From contig NZ_JAJITD010000009.1 in NCBI RefSeq assembly GCF_020880815.1, positions 124,001 to 188,000 of the forward strand: a stretch of 64,000 nt of DNA, written 5' to 3'. Source of the stretch: Paraburkholderia sejongensis. GTDB taxonomy: Bacteria; Pseudomonadota; Gammaproteobacteria; Burkholderiales; Burkholderiaceae. Both the position numbers and the translations under genes were made by a program. Under the pieces are notes generated by a model. It saw nothing but the letters and a program-made list of their open reading frames with translations. It was not told the origin of the DNA and did no database searches. Below, in pieces: positions 43,963 to 52,092 of this stretch. Positions within the stretch are counted from its first letter, which is position 1, and the number at the start of each line of letters is the position of its first letter.

Positions 43963-44847
43963 TCAATGCACTCCACCCGCGCCGCCGCCAAGCGCATTCA
44001 GCGCAGCGAGCGTCGCGTCGCTGAGCTTGAGCTGCGCGGCCTGCAGGTTCTCGCGCAAATGCCCAACCGACGACGTTCCCGGAATCAGCAGAATGTTAGG
44101 TGCCCGATGCAATAGCCACGCGAGCGCGAGCTGCATCGGCGTCGCGTCGAGTTGGCGCGCCAGCTCCGACAGCGTCGACGATTGAATCGGCGTAAAGCCG
44201 CCGAGCGGAAAGAACGGCACATACGCGATGCCCTGCGCGCCGAGCGCGGCGATCAGCGCATCGTCGTCGCGGTGCACGAGGTTGTAATGATTCTGCACGC
44301 AGACGATCGGCGTAATGCGCTGCGCCTGCTCGATCTGCGCGGCCGTCACATTGCTCAACCCGATATGGTGCACCAGCCCGCGTTGTTGCAATTGCGCCAG
44401 CGCGCTCACCTGCCGTTCGATCGACCCTTCGCTCGGCGCGTGCACGTTGCCCATCGCCCGCAGGTTGACCACCTCGAGCGCATCGAGCCCGAGGTTGCGC
44501 AGATTGTCGTGCACCGCGCGTTCGAGGTCGGCCGGCTCCTGCGCCGCCAGCCACCCGCCGGCGCTGTCGCGCACCGCGCCGACCTTGGTGACCAGCGTCA
44601 GATCGCGCGAATATGGATGCAGCGCCTCACGAATCAGCTGGTTGGTCACGTGCGGCCCATAAAAGTCGCTCGTATCGATGTGATCGACGCCCGACTCGAC
44701 CGCCTCGCGCAGCACCGCGAGCGCCGCCGCGCGATCTTTCGGCGGCCCGAACACGCCGGGCCCGGCCAGTTGCATCGCGCCGTATCCCATCCGGTGCACG
44801 CTGCGGCCGGCCAACGCGAAGGTGTCGGTGTTGCTCAGGTTCGGCAT
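43963..44847 (-). CDS. Aldo/keto reductase
   Basis: 294 aa TIM-barrel oxidoreductase. Catalytic D and Y lie in HIDTSDFYGPH, K in LTLVTKVG; the usual His is replaced by Asn (LEVVNLRAMG), a feature of the YdbC/oxidoreductase-like subgroup. NADP(H) specificity is expected from the family. VHRMGYGAMQLAGPGVFGPP at the N-terminus matches this subgroup. Divergent from a LysR regulator, which likely controls it. Confidence 0.9.
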   Translation of the reverse strand: MPNLSNTDTFALAGRSVHRMGYGAMQLAGPGVFGPPKDRAAALAVLREAVESGVDHIDTSDFYGPHVTNQLIREALHPYSRDLTLVTKVGAVRDSAGGWLAAQEPADLERAVHDNLRNLGLDALEVVNLRAMGNVHAPSEGSIERQVSALAQLQQRGLVHHIGLSNVTAAQIEQAQRITPIVCVQNHYNLVHRDDDALIAALGAQGIAYVPFFPLGGFTPIQSSTLSELARQLDATPMQLALAWLLHRAPNILLIPGTSSVGHLRENLQAAQLKLSDATLAALNALGGGAGGVH

Positions 44848-44951
44848 GACGATCTCCTTGTGAAGTGATGACGCGCAGTATCGCCGGATTGCGTTGTTGA
44901 AAAAAGCGGCCTAACGTGCACGGGTTGTTCAAAAAAATGAACGGTGCTTCC

Positions 44952-45872
44952 ATGGAAATGAATGATCTAGCCGCTTTCGTGTCGGTCGCCCGGGCGGGCG
45001 GCTTTCGCGACGCCGCGCGGATGAGCGGCGTGTCGGCGTCGAGTCTGAGCATCGCTGTGCGGCGCCTCGAAACGAAGCTCGGGCTGCGCCTGCTGAACCG
45101 CACCACGCGCAGCGTCGCGCCGACCGAGGCCGGCGCGCGGCTGATCGAAAAACTGACACCGTTGTTCGGCGAAATGGAAGCGGCGCTGGACGTGCTCAAC
45201 GGCTTTCGCGACAAGCCGACGGGCACGCTGAAGCTGAACGTGCCGGCCAGCGTCGCGCGCATGGAACTGCCCGACGTGCTCGCGCGCTTTCTGAAGCTGT
45301 ACCCGGACATTCGCGTCGAAGTGGTGGTCGAGGATGGTTTCGTCGACGTGCTGGCGGCCGGTTGCGATGCGGGCGTCCGCTATGACGAGCGGCTCGAACA
45401 GGACATGATCGCGGTGCCGATCGGCGCGCGCGTGCAGCGCTTCGCAACCGCCGCGTCGCCCGCCTATCTCGACCTGCATGGGCGCCCCAGCCATCCGCGC
45501 GAACTACTCGCGCAGGCGTGCCTGCGCGTCCAGTTCGCCGGCGGCGCTACGCCGACCTGGTCCTTCGAGCGCGACGGCGAACTGCTGCAATTGAATCCGG
45601 CCGGCCCGCTGCTGGTGCGGCCGAGCGCGGCGCTCGACCTCGCGATCAGCGGCGCGATCGCGGGCCTGGGCGTAATTCATCTGTTCGAGGACATGTTGCG
45701 TCCGTATCTCGCGAGCGGCGCACTCGAAGCGATTCTGGAGCCGTGGTGGCAGAGCTTTTCGGGGCCGTTTCTGTACTATCCGGGACATCGCCACGTACCC
45801 GCGCCGCTGCGTGCGTTCGTCGATTTTTTGAAAGGGGATTCGGTAGGAGTCCCGCAGATACCGCATCAGTGA
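44952..45872 (+). CDS. LysR-family regulator
   Basis: 306 aa. MEMNDLAAFVSVARAGGFRDAARMSGVSASSLSIAVRRLETKLGLRLLNRTTRSV is the standard LysR DNA-binding domain, and the effector domain is complete, ending with YYPGHRHVPAPLRAFVDFLK as in the group controlling oxidoreductases. Start choice is between 44937, 44952 and 44958; 44952 is the family-like one. It diverges from the aldo/keto reductase, and its end overlaps the convergent receiver gene by 7 bp. Confidence 0.88.
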   Translation: MEMNDLAAFVSVARAGGFRDAARMSGVSASSLSIAVRRLETKLGLRLLNRTTRSVAPTEAGARLIEKLTPLFGEMEAALDVLNGFRDKPTGTLKLNVPASVARMELPDVLARFLKLYPDIRVEVVVEDGFVDVLAAGCDAGVRYDERLEQDMIAVPIGARVQRFATAASPAYLDLHGRPSHPRELLAQACLRVQFAGGATPTWSFERDGELLQLNPAGPLLVRPSAALDLAISGAIAGLGVIHLFEDMLRPYLASGALEAILEPWWQSFSGPFLYYPGHRHVPAPLRAFVDFLKGDSVGVPQIPHQ

Positions 45873-46225
45873 GGTGTGCCGCATAACCGCGCGATCGTGT
45901 TCAGAAACAGGTCCGCGCCGATCGGCTTGAGCAGGCATGCGCTCCAGCATTGCGCTTCGGTGGCCGGCGGCGGCACCGCGGTATTGACCAGAATCGGCAC
46001 GCTCGCGAGTTCCGGCATCGCCTTCAGACGCCGGCAAAACTCGGAGCCGCCCATCACCGGCATCATCCAGTCGGTCACGATCAGGTCGGGAATTCGATCG
46101 CGCAGACACGCGAGCGCCTCGGCCCCGTTGCTCGCGCAACAGACCTGATACCCTTCGCTCTCCAGAATCAACCGCCACGCGGCCAGGATTTCCGGTTCGT
46201 CGTCCACCAGCAGAATTGAACGCAT
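45866..46225 (-). CDS. Single-domain response regulator
   Basis: 119 aa, one receiver domain: ILLVDDEPEI (acidic pocket, D8-D9), VTDWMMPVMGG with phosphoacceptor D52, and LLKPIG (conserved Lys-Pro). No output domain, so it acts by protein contact or phosphate transfer. It diverges from a histidine kinase gene at 46443 with 217 bp between; the two are probably partners. ATG 46225 was chosen because upstream sequence in this frame is not domain-like. Confidence 0.9.
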   Translation of the reverse strand: MRSILLVDDEPEILAAWRLILESEGYQVCCASNGAEALACLRDRIPDLIVTDWMMPVMGGSEFCRRLKAMPELASVPILVNTAVPPPATEAQCWSACLLKPIGADLFLNTIARLCGTPH

Positions 46226-46442
46226 CGCGTTTTGCAGACGAAAAAATCTTCTTGTCTGACGAGACGTCGCAAGTCTCGTTCCACAGCCGGCAATTGCGTG
46301 GATAATGACGCGGACTGCCGTCGCGCACAGGCGCCGCCCCGGCCGCTGCGCGAAACGCACGGCCGGGGTTGAAGCGGTATCGACGCGCGTCGCAGCGTCG
46401 ATGCGTTCGCAGGTTGTAGAAACTTCATCCGCGCTTTTCATC

Positions 46443-47651
46443 ATGACCGAGCCACGTGTAAGCCCGCTGCGCAGTTTTGCAGGATTCGTCAAAGCCGAAC
46501 GCCATCGGCTCACACGCCAATGGATGCAGGCGGTCGCCGCCGACGTCGATCTCGTCGAAGCGGACAAGCTCACTTACCAGCAGCTTGCCGATCATTTGCC
46601 GGAGATTCTCGACGAACTGTGCGCGGCGCTCGCCGCGGAAGATCTTGAGCAGGTCGAAACATCGATCGAACGCGACGCGAAAAAACACGGCAAGGTGCGC
46701 TGGCGCCAGGGCTACCGTATCGAAGAACTGGTACGCGAACTGGATCTGTTCCAGCACGTACTCGCCGATGCGCTCGACGAATACGCGGTGCTCGACAAGA
46801 CCTTTACACGCCGCCACGAAAGCCGCGCGCGTCGGCTGATCGCCGAGGCGTTCAGCAAGGTCACGTTCCTGTCGATCAAGGAAGTGGTCAGCGAGCGCGA
46901 TCGCAAGATCGACGAATACACCGGGCAGCTCGAACGCGCGAATCACGAATTGACGCTCAAGCAACGGCTGGTCGGCGATCTGTACGAATCGCGAATGCAG
47001 ATCACCCGCAGCGTCGTGCACGATCTGCGCAACTTCCTCAACGCGTTTTCGATTGCGTTGCAGCTGATCGCGCGGGCGCCGTCGAAAGCCGACACCGCGC
47101 TGACGCTGGCGAACCGCCAGGCCGCCGATATGAAGCTGCTGGTCGATCAGATGATCGAGTATTCGGTCGTGCTCGGCGACTCGGCGCCGCTCGTGCCGGA
47201 GAGTGTCGATCTGCGCGAGCTGTACGACGAACTGGTGGTCTCGACACGGCCGTCGATCGAGGCAAAGGGACTCACGTTGCACGCTTCGTTCGATGCGGCG
47301 CTGCCTGTCGTCACGTCGCATCGCCTGAAGCTCAAGCAGATCATGGTCAATTTGCTGTCGAACGCGATCAAGTACACGAAGTCCGGGCAGGTCGAATTGC
47401 GCTTCGCGCTGCGCGATGCCGAACACTGGGCGATCCGGGTAGCCGACACCGGCGTGGGCATCGCGCCCGCCGACGCGGAACGCGTGTTCGACGAATTCGA
47501 GCGCGCGGCAGGCGACGATATTCCCGGCACCGGACTGGGACTTGCGATCGTCAAGGAGCTGAGCCGCGTGCTCGGCGGACAGATCGAATTCCGCTCGCGC
47601 GAGGGCGTGGGCACGACGTTCGAGATCCGGTTTCCGCTGCGGCTGGAATGA
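46443..47651 (+). CDS. Cytoplasmic sensor histidine kinase with RsbRD-like N-terminal domain
   Basis: 402 aa, no membrane helices. Residues ~10-165 form an all-helical RsbRD_N-like region (TRQWMQAVAADVD, LADHLPEILDELCAALA, VRWRQGYRIEELVRELD), followed by a coiled coil and the phosphoacceptor helix VVHDLRNFLNAF (H193), then the ATPase domain: N-box VNLLSNAIKYT, G1 VADTGVGIAP, G2 GTGLGLAIVKELSRVLGG. ATG 46443 begins the conserved region. Likely phosphorylates the divergent single-domain regulator. Confidence 0.9.
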   Translation: MTEPRVSPLRSFAGFVKAERHRLTRQWMQAVAADVDLVEADKLTYQQLADHLPEILDELCAALAAEDLEQVETSIERDAKKHGKVRWRQGYRIEELVRELDLFQHVLADALDEYAVLDKTFTRRHESRARRLIAEAFSKVTFLSIKEVVSERDRKIDEYTGQLERANHELTLKQRLVGDLYESRMQITRSVVHDLRNFLNAFSIALQLIARAPSKADTALTLANRQAADMKLLVDQMIEYSVVLGDSAPLVPESVDLRELYDELVVSTRPSIEAKGLTLHASFDAALPVVTSHRLKLKQIMVNLLSNAIKYTKSGQVELRFALRDAEHWAIRVADTGVGIAPADAERVFDEFERAAGDDIPGTGLGLAIVKELSRVLGGQIEFRSREGVGTTFEIRFPLRLE

Positions 47652-47707
47652 TCGCGCTGCGCTAAACTGCCCGCTCGCCAACCTCGGCCACCCGTTTCGA
47701 TTTGCGC

Positions 47708-48199
47708 ATGATCCATCTTCACACCGCCCTTTTCCCCGAACAACTCGACGAGGTGCGCAGCATCTTCCGTGAATACGCGGACAGTCTCGGCATCGATCTC
47801 GGCTTCCAGCAGTTCGATGCCGAACTCGCCGGTCTGCCGGGCAAATTCGCGGCGCCGCGCGGGCGCGTGCTGCTCGCCAGTCGTGACGACGGCGAGATCG
47901 TCGGCTGCGTCGCGATGCGCCCGCTCGACGACACCATCTGCGAAATGAAGCGGCTGTATGTGCGTCCTGCCGGACGCGGTCTGCGTGTGGGACGACAACT
48001 CGCGACGCAGATCTGCGCGGTCGCGAAACAGGCCGGCTATCGGCGCATGCGGCTGGACACCTTATCGACGATGCAGGCGGCGCTGGGACTGTATGCGTCG
48101 CTCGGCTTCGAACCGATCGATGCGTATGTGTTCAATCCGATTCCGGGCGCGGTGTTTCTTGAGTGCGATCTGACGCGACAGCGGGAGCAATCGGTTTAG
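47708..48199 (+). CDS. GNAT family N-acetyltransferase
   Basis: 163 aa. CEMKRLYVRPAGRGLRVGRQLATQICAVAKQAGYRRMRLDTL holds beta-strand 4 and the R/Q-x-x-G-x-G/A acetyl-CoA loop (here RGLRVG), and ALGLYASLGFEPIDAY completes the fold. The acetyl acceptor is unknown. ATG 47708 is preferred over a TTG two codons upstream. It is 56 bp after the kinase on the same strand. Confidence 0.88.
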   Translation: MIHLHTALFPEQLDEVRSIFREYADSLGIDLGFQQFDAELAGLPGKFAAPRGRVLLASRDDGEIVGCVAMRPLDDTICEMKRLYVRPAGRGLRVGRQLATQICAVAKQAGYRRMRLDTLSTMQAALGLYASLGFEPIDAYVFNPIPGAVFLECDLTRQREQSV

Positions 48200-48238
48200 C
48201 CGCCAGCCTTTCTGCCGGCGTCGCCACTTTCGCGATGT

Positions 48239-48568
48239 TCAATGCGCCGGCGATGCGCGCTCGCCGGCCGTCGAAGGCAAACAATCGCGCATCGCGCCGC
48301 CCCGTTCGCTCAATCCGCGTAGCACCACTTCGGAGGACTTACCATCGCGCCGCGCGAGTTCGGCCAGATCGAGCAATGCGGCGTAGCGTGCGGAGCAGTG
48401 CCGCGCGGCGAGGTTCGGCTCAGCGGCGCTCAAGCCGTTTGCGGTGACGATGGTGGTGAGCGCGAGCAGCGTCGCGACGACGAATGCGACTAGCGCCGCG
48501 GATTTGCCGCCGCGACGCAAGCGCGCCGGGATAACCCGCGCGCTCATCCGCCTGGCCGCGCTCATCAT
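48239..48568 (-). CDS. Small exported or membrane-anchored protein coupled to the repeat protein gene
   Basis: 109 aa. Its ATG overlaps the stop of the upstream gene (TGATG), so it is translated by coupling; the frame is open further upstream within that gene and those codons are discounted. Basic N-terminus (RRMSARVIPARLRRGGK), one hydrophobic segment (ALVAFVVATLLALTTIVTA, ~24-42), then a ~65-residue tail with two cysteines (HCSARYAALLDLAELARRDG, RDCLP). No family recognised. Confidence 0.6.
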   Translation of the reverse strand: MMSAARRMSARVIPARLRRGGKSAALVAFVVATLLALTTIVTANGLSAAEPNLAARHCSARYAALLDLAELARRDGKSSEVVLRGLSERGGAMRDCLPSTAGERASPAH

Positions 48569-49749
48569 CAGGCCCAGTGCGCGGGCACGAACACGCGGCC
48601 CACCCAATGCGCGGGCACCCACACAGCGGTGTGAGGCGCGGGAACGACGTACACCGGCCGCGGCGCAACATAGACGGCCCGTGGCGCGACATAGACCGGC
48701 GCGGGCGCGATCACGACAGGCTTCGGTGCGACGTAGGCAACCGGCGCGGGCGTAACAACCACAGGCTTAGGTGCTACATACACAGCCGGCGGCGGCGCGA
48801 CCACGACAGGCTTCGGCGGCACATACGCGACCGGCGGCGCCACGACCACGGCCGGCGCGGGCGGCGGCGTAACAACCACCGCTGCCGGCGGCGCAGGCGT
48901 CACGACTACGGCGGCCGGCGGAGGCGGCGTGACGACGACCGGCTTGGGCGCGACCACCACCGTGCTCCCCGCCGACGTGCCGCCAGCCACCACGATGCCG
49001 CCCGTCACCACCGTGCCGCTCGAACTCACCGTGTTGCCATGCGTGCCGGTTACGCTCGTCGACGTGGTTACGACGCCGGTCGAGACCCGCGTTGCCGAAC
49101 CGGAATGATAGACGCTGCCGTTGTCGGGGCCCGTCACCGTGCCCGAGCGCGCGCAGGTCGACCCGGCGCAATTCGTCGACGCCGAATGATCGTAGGTATT
49201 GCCGTTCGCGCCGGTGACCGATCCCGACGACGAATACTGTCCCGGCGCCGTGCGGGTGACATCGCCGGAAGTCGTCGCGGTCTTGCCATCCGGGCCGGTC
49301 AGCGAGCCGGTGTGCGAACACGAACCGCCCGCGCAGCTGGTGTCGCCCGAGTGCTGCACCGAGTTCCCGTAGCGGCCGGTCGCGGTGCCCGAGTTCGAGA
49401 ACTGGCCGGGCGCGGTCCGCGTGACCGTGCCGGTGTTGCTCGCGAAGCCGCCGTAAGGGCCGGCGACGCCGCCCGCATGCGTGCAGCTGCCGCCGCCGCA
49501 CGAGCCGTAATGGCCGCCGTTATAGACGCCGCGCGATGTGTAGGCGGTGCCGTGACCCGACCACGCGAACGCCGACGCGCTGCCGAACGCGAACACCGCG
49601 GCGGCCGCGCCGAGCACCAGTTGGCGCAGCACGCGACGGCCGCTGAACGCCGGCGCAACAGACTCAGCGGTGCGAGCCGTTGCAATACGAGCGACGCCGG
49701 CCACGTTGGCATCGGCGTTGAAAGAAGCTGCGAACGAACGATTTTTCAC
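48568..49749 (-). CDS. Exported Cys-pair/Gly-Ser repeat protein with Val-Pro-rich tail
   Basis: 393 aa from GTG 49749 (AAGGA 6 bp upstream; an ATG 12 codons further lacks one). Long signal region ending SASAFA-WS (~residue 62). Three ~55-residue repeats follow, each opened by a cysteine pair (CGGGSC, CAGGSC, CAGSTC) and sharing TVTRTAPGQFSNSGTATG-like threads. The last ~125 residues are alternating PKPVVV/PPPAA segments ending VWVPAHWVGRVFVPAHWA, a tandem W-x-P-A-H-W motif. Looks like a surface or matrix-spanning protein. No named family recognised beyond the tail motif. Confidence 0.7.
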   Translation of the reverse strand: MKNRSFAASFNADANVAGVARIATARTAESVAPAFSGRRVLRQLVLGAAAAVFAFGSASAFAWSGHGTAYTSRGVYNGGHYGSCGGGSCTHAGGVAGPYGGFASNTGTVTRTAPGQFSNSGTATGRYGNSVQHSGDTSCAGGSCSHTGSLTGPDGKTATTSGDVTRTAPGQYSSSGSVTGANGNTYDHSASTNCAGSTCARSGTVTGPDNGSVYHSGSATRVSTGVVTTSTSVTGTHGNTVSSSGTVVTGGIVVAGGTSAGSTVVVAPKPVVVTPPPPAAVVVTPAPPAAVVVTPPPAPAVVVAPPVAYVPPKPVVVAPPPAVYVAPKPVVVTPAPVAYVAPKPVVIAPAPVYVAPRAVYVAPRPVYVVPAPHTAVWVPAHWVGRVFVPAHWA

Positions 49750-49983
49750 GGTATGTCCTTGCTGGATTCGGGCCACTTGCGTCACTGCCGTGTGGCGACG
49801 AACGGACTATAGAAGGACCGGCCGTGGAAATCATTCGGGAAGATATGTCGCGCTGTTTCACCGTGCCGTCACCACATTGAGGCCCCGCCCGGCAAGGGTT
49901 TGCGGGCGCTTCGCAGGCTCTTCGACATATTTCGACATAGTTTGCGGTGCGCTTGTGCGAGCGGATTCGCGGGCCCCGAACGC

Positions 49984-50562
49984 TCACTGCCCGGCCGGCG
50001 TCACCTGCACGGCGGCCGCCGACACAAACGCCGCATGCACGGTATCCCCGACCTTCAGACCGCTCAGATCGACGCCGGGCGCCGCTTCATAGGTCTGCGT
50101 CTGCGACGCGCCGCGCAACGTCACGCGACGCTCGTTGCGATCGATCTTCTGCACGGTCGCGAGCACTTCGGTCTGGCGCGCCGCTTCATAGCCGCCAGAC
50201 GCCGGCGTGATGCTTTGCCGGTCGGCGCGCTCGCGAATCCCCTTACCCGCGCCAGCGGTCTTCTCGACTTTCGTTAGTAGTGCGTTCCTGTAAAGCACAT
50301 CGACGCGATCGCCGATCTTCAACTGCTCAAAACCGGCAACCTGCTGACTCACGAGCACGATCGCGACGTCGCCGTGTGGGCCCTTCAGCGTCAACGAGCG
50401 GTTGCCCGCATCGATCGCGACGATTTCGGCCGTCATATGCACCGGCGGGACCGCGCTCAGCACGCCCCGCGCGGCGCTGGCGAGGTCGTCCTGCGCAGCC
50501 GCCGGCTGGACCATGGCCGCCACCGCGAGCATCAACGCTGCGCCTATCGTCGCTGTCTTCAT
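49984..50562 (-). CDS. Secreted protein with two DUF5666-like beta modules
   Basis: 192 aa. Signal peptide (KTATIGAALMLAVAAMVQPA, cleavage near AAA-QD). Two similar beta-rich modules follow: MTAEIVAIDAGNRSLTLKGPHGDVAIVL...LKIGDRVDVLY and VLATVQKIDRNERRVTLRGASQTQTYEA...LKVGDTVHAAF, resembling OB-like DUF5666 repeats of periplasmic proteins. Divergent from dmeR. Function unknown. Confidence 0.75.
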   Translation of the reverse strand: MKTATIGAALMLAVAAMVQPAAAQDDLASAARGVLSAVPPVHMTAEIVAIDAGNRSLTLKGPHGDVAIVLVSQQVAGFEQLKIGDRVDVLYRNALLTKVEKTAGAGKGIRERADRQSITPASGGYEAARQTEVLATVQKIDRNERRVTLRGASQTQTYEAAPGVDLSGLKVGDTVHAAFVSAAAVQVTPAGQ

Positions 50563-50705
50563 CCGCGTTCTCCTTGGCAAAAGTCGTTGCAATCGGGCAT
50601 GGCGCTCGTTCGCGTTCGCCGGCCCGGGTGCTCCACGCTACGCACTGTTCGTGCCAGATCGCGGCCGACCCGATGCGCGAGGTAAAGCCATTCCATGCTA
50701 TTCTC

Positions 50706-50724
50706 TATACCCCTAGGGGGTATA
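50706..50724. promoter_or_regulatory. DmeR/RcnR-type operator overlapping the ribosome-binding site
   Basis: TATACCCCTAGGGGGTATA is a near-perfect dyad with a G/C tract flanked by TATA, the layout of sites bound by RcnR/CsoR/DmeR repressors. It ends 3 bp before the dmeR ATG at 50728, and the AGGGGG inside it is also the only ribosome-binding site, so the repressor would block transcription and possibly translation. Confidence 0.75.
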
Positions 50725-50727
50725 CCT

Positions 50728-51003
50728 ATGTCACATCTCAGCGTACAAAAAGACGATCTTCTGAAGCGGGTCCGCCGGATCGCGGGCCAGGTGCAGGCCA
50801 TCGAGCGCTCGCTGGAGTCGGACGCCGATTGCGAGAAGGTCCTGCATCTGGTCGCCGCGACGCGCGGCGCGATGAACGGTCTGCTCGACGAGATCGTCGA
50901 GGCGCACGCGCTCGAGCACGTCGCGCATCCCGATCTGACCGCGAGCCAGCGCAAGCAAGGCGTCGATGCATTACTCGCAGCGATCCGCCGTTATTCGAAG
51001 TAG
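50728..51003 (+). CDS. dmeR: Nickel/cobalt-responsive repressor (RcnR/DmeR, CsoR/FrmR superfamily)
   Basis: 91 aa helical repressor. The residues matching the metal ligands of E. coli RcnR are all present at the same positions: H3 (MSHL), C35 (DADCEKV), H60 and H64 (EAHALEHV). This argues for Ni/Co rather than Cu (CsoR) or formaldehyde (FrmR). ATG 50728 was chosen on this N-terminus. It is followed after 7 bp by a cation diffusion facilitator, the dmeRF arrangement. Confidence 0.88.
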   Translation: MSHLSVQKDDLLKRVRRIAGQVQAIERSLESDADCEKVLHLVAATRGAMNGLLDEIVEAHALEHVAHPDLTASQRKQGVDALLAAIRRYSK

Positions 51004-51010
51004 GTTTGAA

Positions 51011-51958
51011 ATGACTAATTCCAGCAGCATCCGTTACGCGCACGAGCATTCGTTCCTCGGCAGCTCGCACGACGAAAACGCGCGACGCACCCGCTCGGTC
51101 GTCGCCCTCACGCTCGCCATGATGGTCGGCGAAATCACGGCCGGTTATCTGACCGGCTCGATGGCGCTGCTCGCCGACGGCTTCCATATGGCCACGCATG
51201 CCGGCGCGCTCGGCATCGCCGCGCTCGCATACGCATACGCGAGACGCAACTCGGCCAACCGCGATTTCAGCTTCGGCACCGGCAAAGTGGGCGAGCTCGC
51301 CGGCTTTGCGTCCGCGCTGATTCTCGCGCTGGTGTCGCTCGGCATCGGCATCGAATCGGCGCTCCGGCTGATTCATCCGACCGGCGTCGCGTTCGGGCAA
51401 GCCGCGATCATCGCCGCGATCGGCTTGCTCGTGAACATCGTCAGCGCGCTGCTGCTGTCCGGCGGCCATGCGGACCCCGGCCACCACGGGCACGCTCATG
51501 GGCAAGATCACGCGCACGCTCCCCATCACCATGGCCACGCGCACGGCAGCGACAGCAATCTGCGCTCCGCCTACTTACACGTGCTCGCCGACGCGCTGAC
51601 CTCGGTGCTGGCGATCGTCGCATTGCTGGCCGGCCGTTATCTCGGCTGGGTCTGGCTCGATCCGTTGATGGGCATTGTCGGCTCGGTCGTAATCGCGCGT
51701 TGGGCCTGGACGCTGATGCGCGATACCGCCGGCGTGCTGCTCGATAAAACCGATCAACACGTGGCCGACGAAATCCGCGAGATCCTCACCTCACACGGCG
51801 ATGCCGAAATCGCCGACCTGCACGTGTGGCAGATCGGACCGGAGGCGCGAGCGGCAATCGTCAGCGTGCGCACTCGCGGCGGCGTGACGATCGACACGAT
51901 TCGCGCGCGGCTCGCGCCCGTGCACGAAGTCATGCATCTGACGGTCGAGGCGGCGTAG
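51011..51958 (+). CDS. dmeF: Cation diffusion facilitator, Co/Ni efflux (DmeF)
   Basis: 315 aa. Six helices; transport-site residues in LADGFHMATH (TM2, D56/H59) and YLHVLADALTS (TM5, H190/D194); a His-rich cytosolic loop between TM4 and TM5 (about 153-179, HHGHAHGQDHAHAPHHHGH) typical of DmeF; and a C-terminal dimer domain (ADLHVWQIGPEARAAIVSV). The N-terminal HEHSFLG motif is also DmeF-like. Operon with dmeR; expels cobalt and nickel to the periplasm. A strong bidirectional hairpin follows. Confidence 0.92.
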   Translation: MTNSSSIRYAHEHSFLGSSHDENARRTRSVVALTLAMMVGEITAGYLTGSMALLADGFHMATHAGALGIAALAYAYARRNSANRDFSFGTGKVGELAGFASALILALVSLGIGIESALRLIHPTGVAFGQAAIIAAIGLLVNIVSALLLSGGHADPGHHGHAHGQDHAHAPHHHGHAHGSDSNLRSAYLHVLADALTSVLAIVALLAGRYLGWVWLDPLMGIVGSVVIARWAWTLMRDTAGVLLDKTDQHVADEIREILTSHGDAEIADLHVWQIGPEARAAIVSVRTRGGVTIDTIRARLAPVHEVMHLTVEAA

Positions 51959-51997
51959 CCGCGGCAGCGTTTCACGCAAGAACGCGCGAGCAAAACA

Positions 51998-52031
51998 AAG
52001 GGCCGGTGTGTCGTCCGACACACCGGCCCTT
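51998..52031. terminator. Bidirectional terminator between dmeF and pcaF
   Basis: AAGGGCCGGTGTGTCG pairs perfectly with CGACACACCGGCCCTT, a 15-16 bp stem with 2-4 base loop. T-rich flanks exist on the pcaF side (CTTTGTTTTG when read on the minus strand) and weakly on the plus side. It ends both convergent transcripts. Confidence 0.85.
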
Positions 52032-52092
52032 CTTACATCGATTGGCGCGGAAACCGCGCAAGGCGGAGCGCGCCGCGCCCCACCTCGAACCA

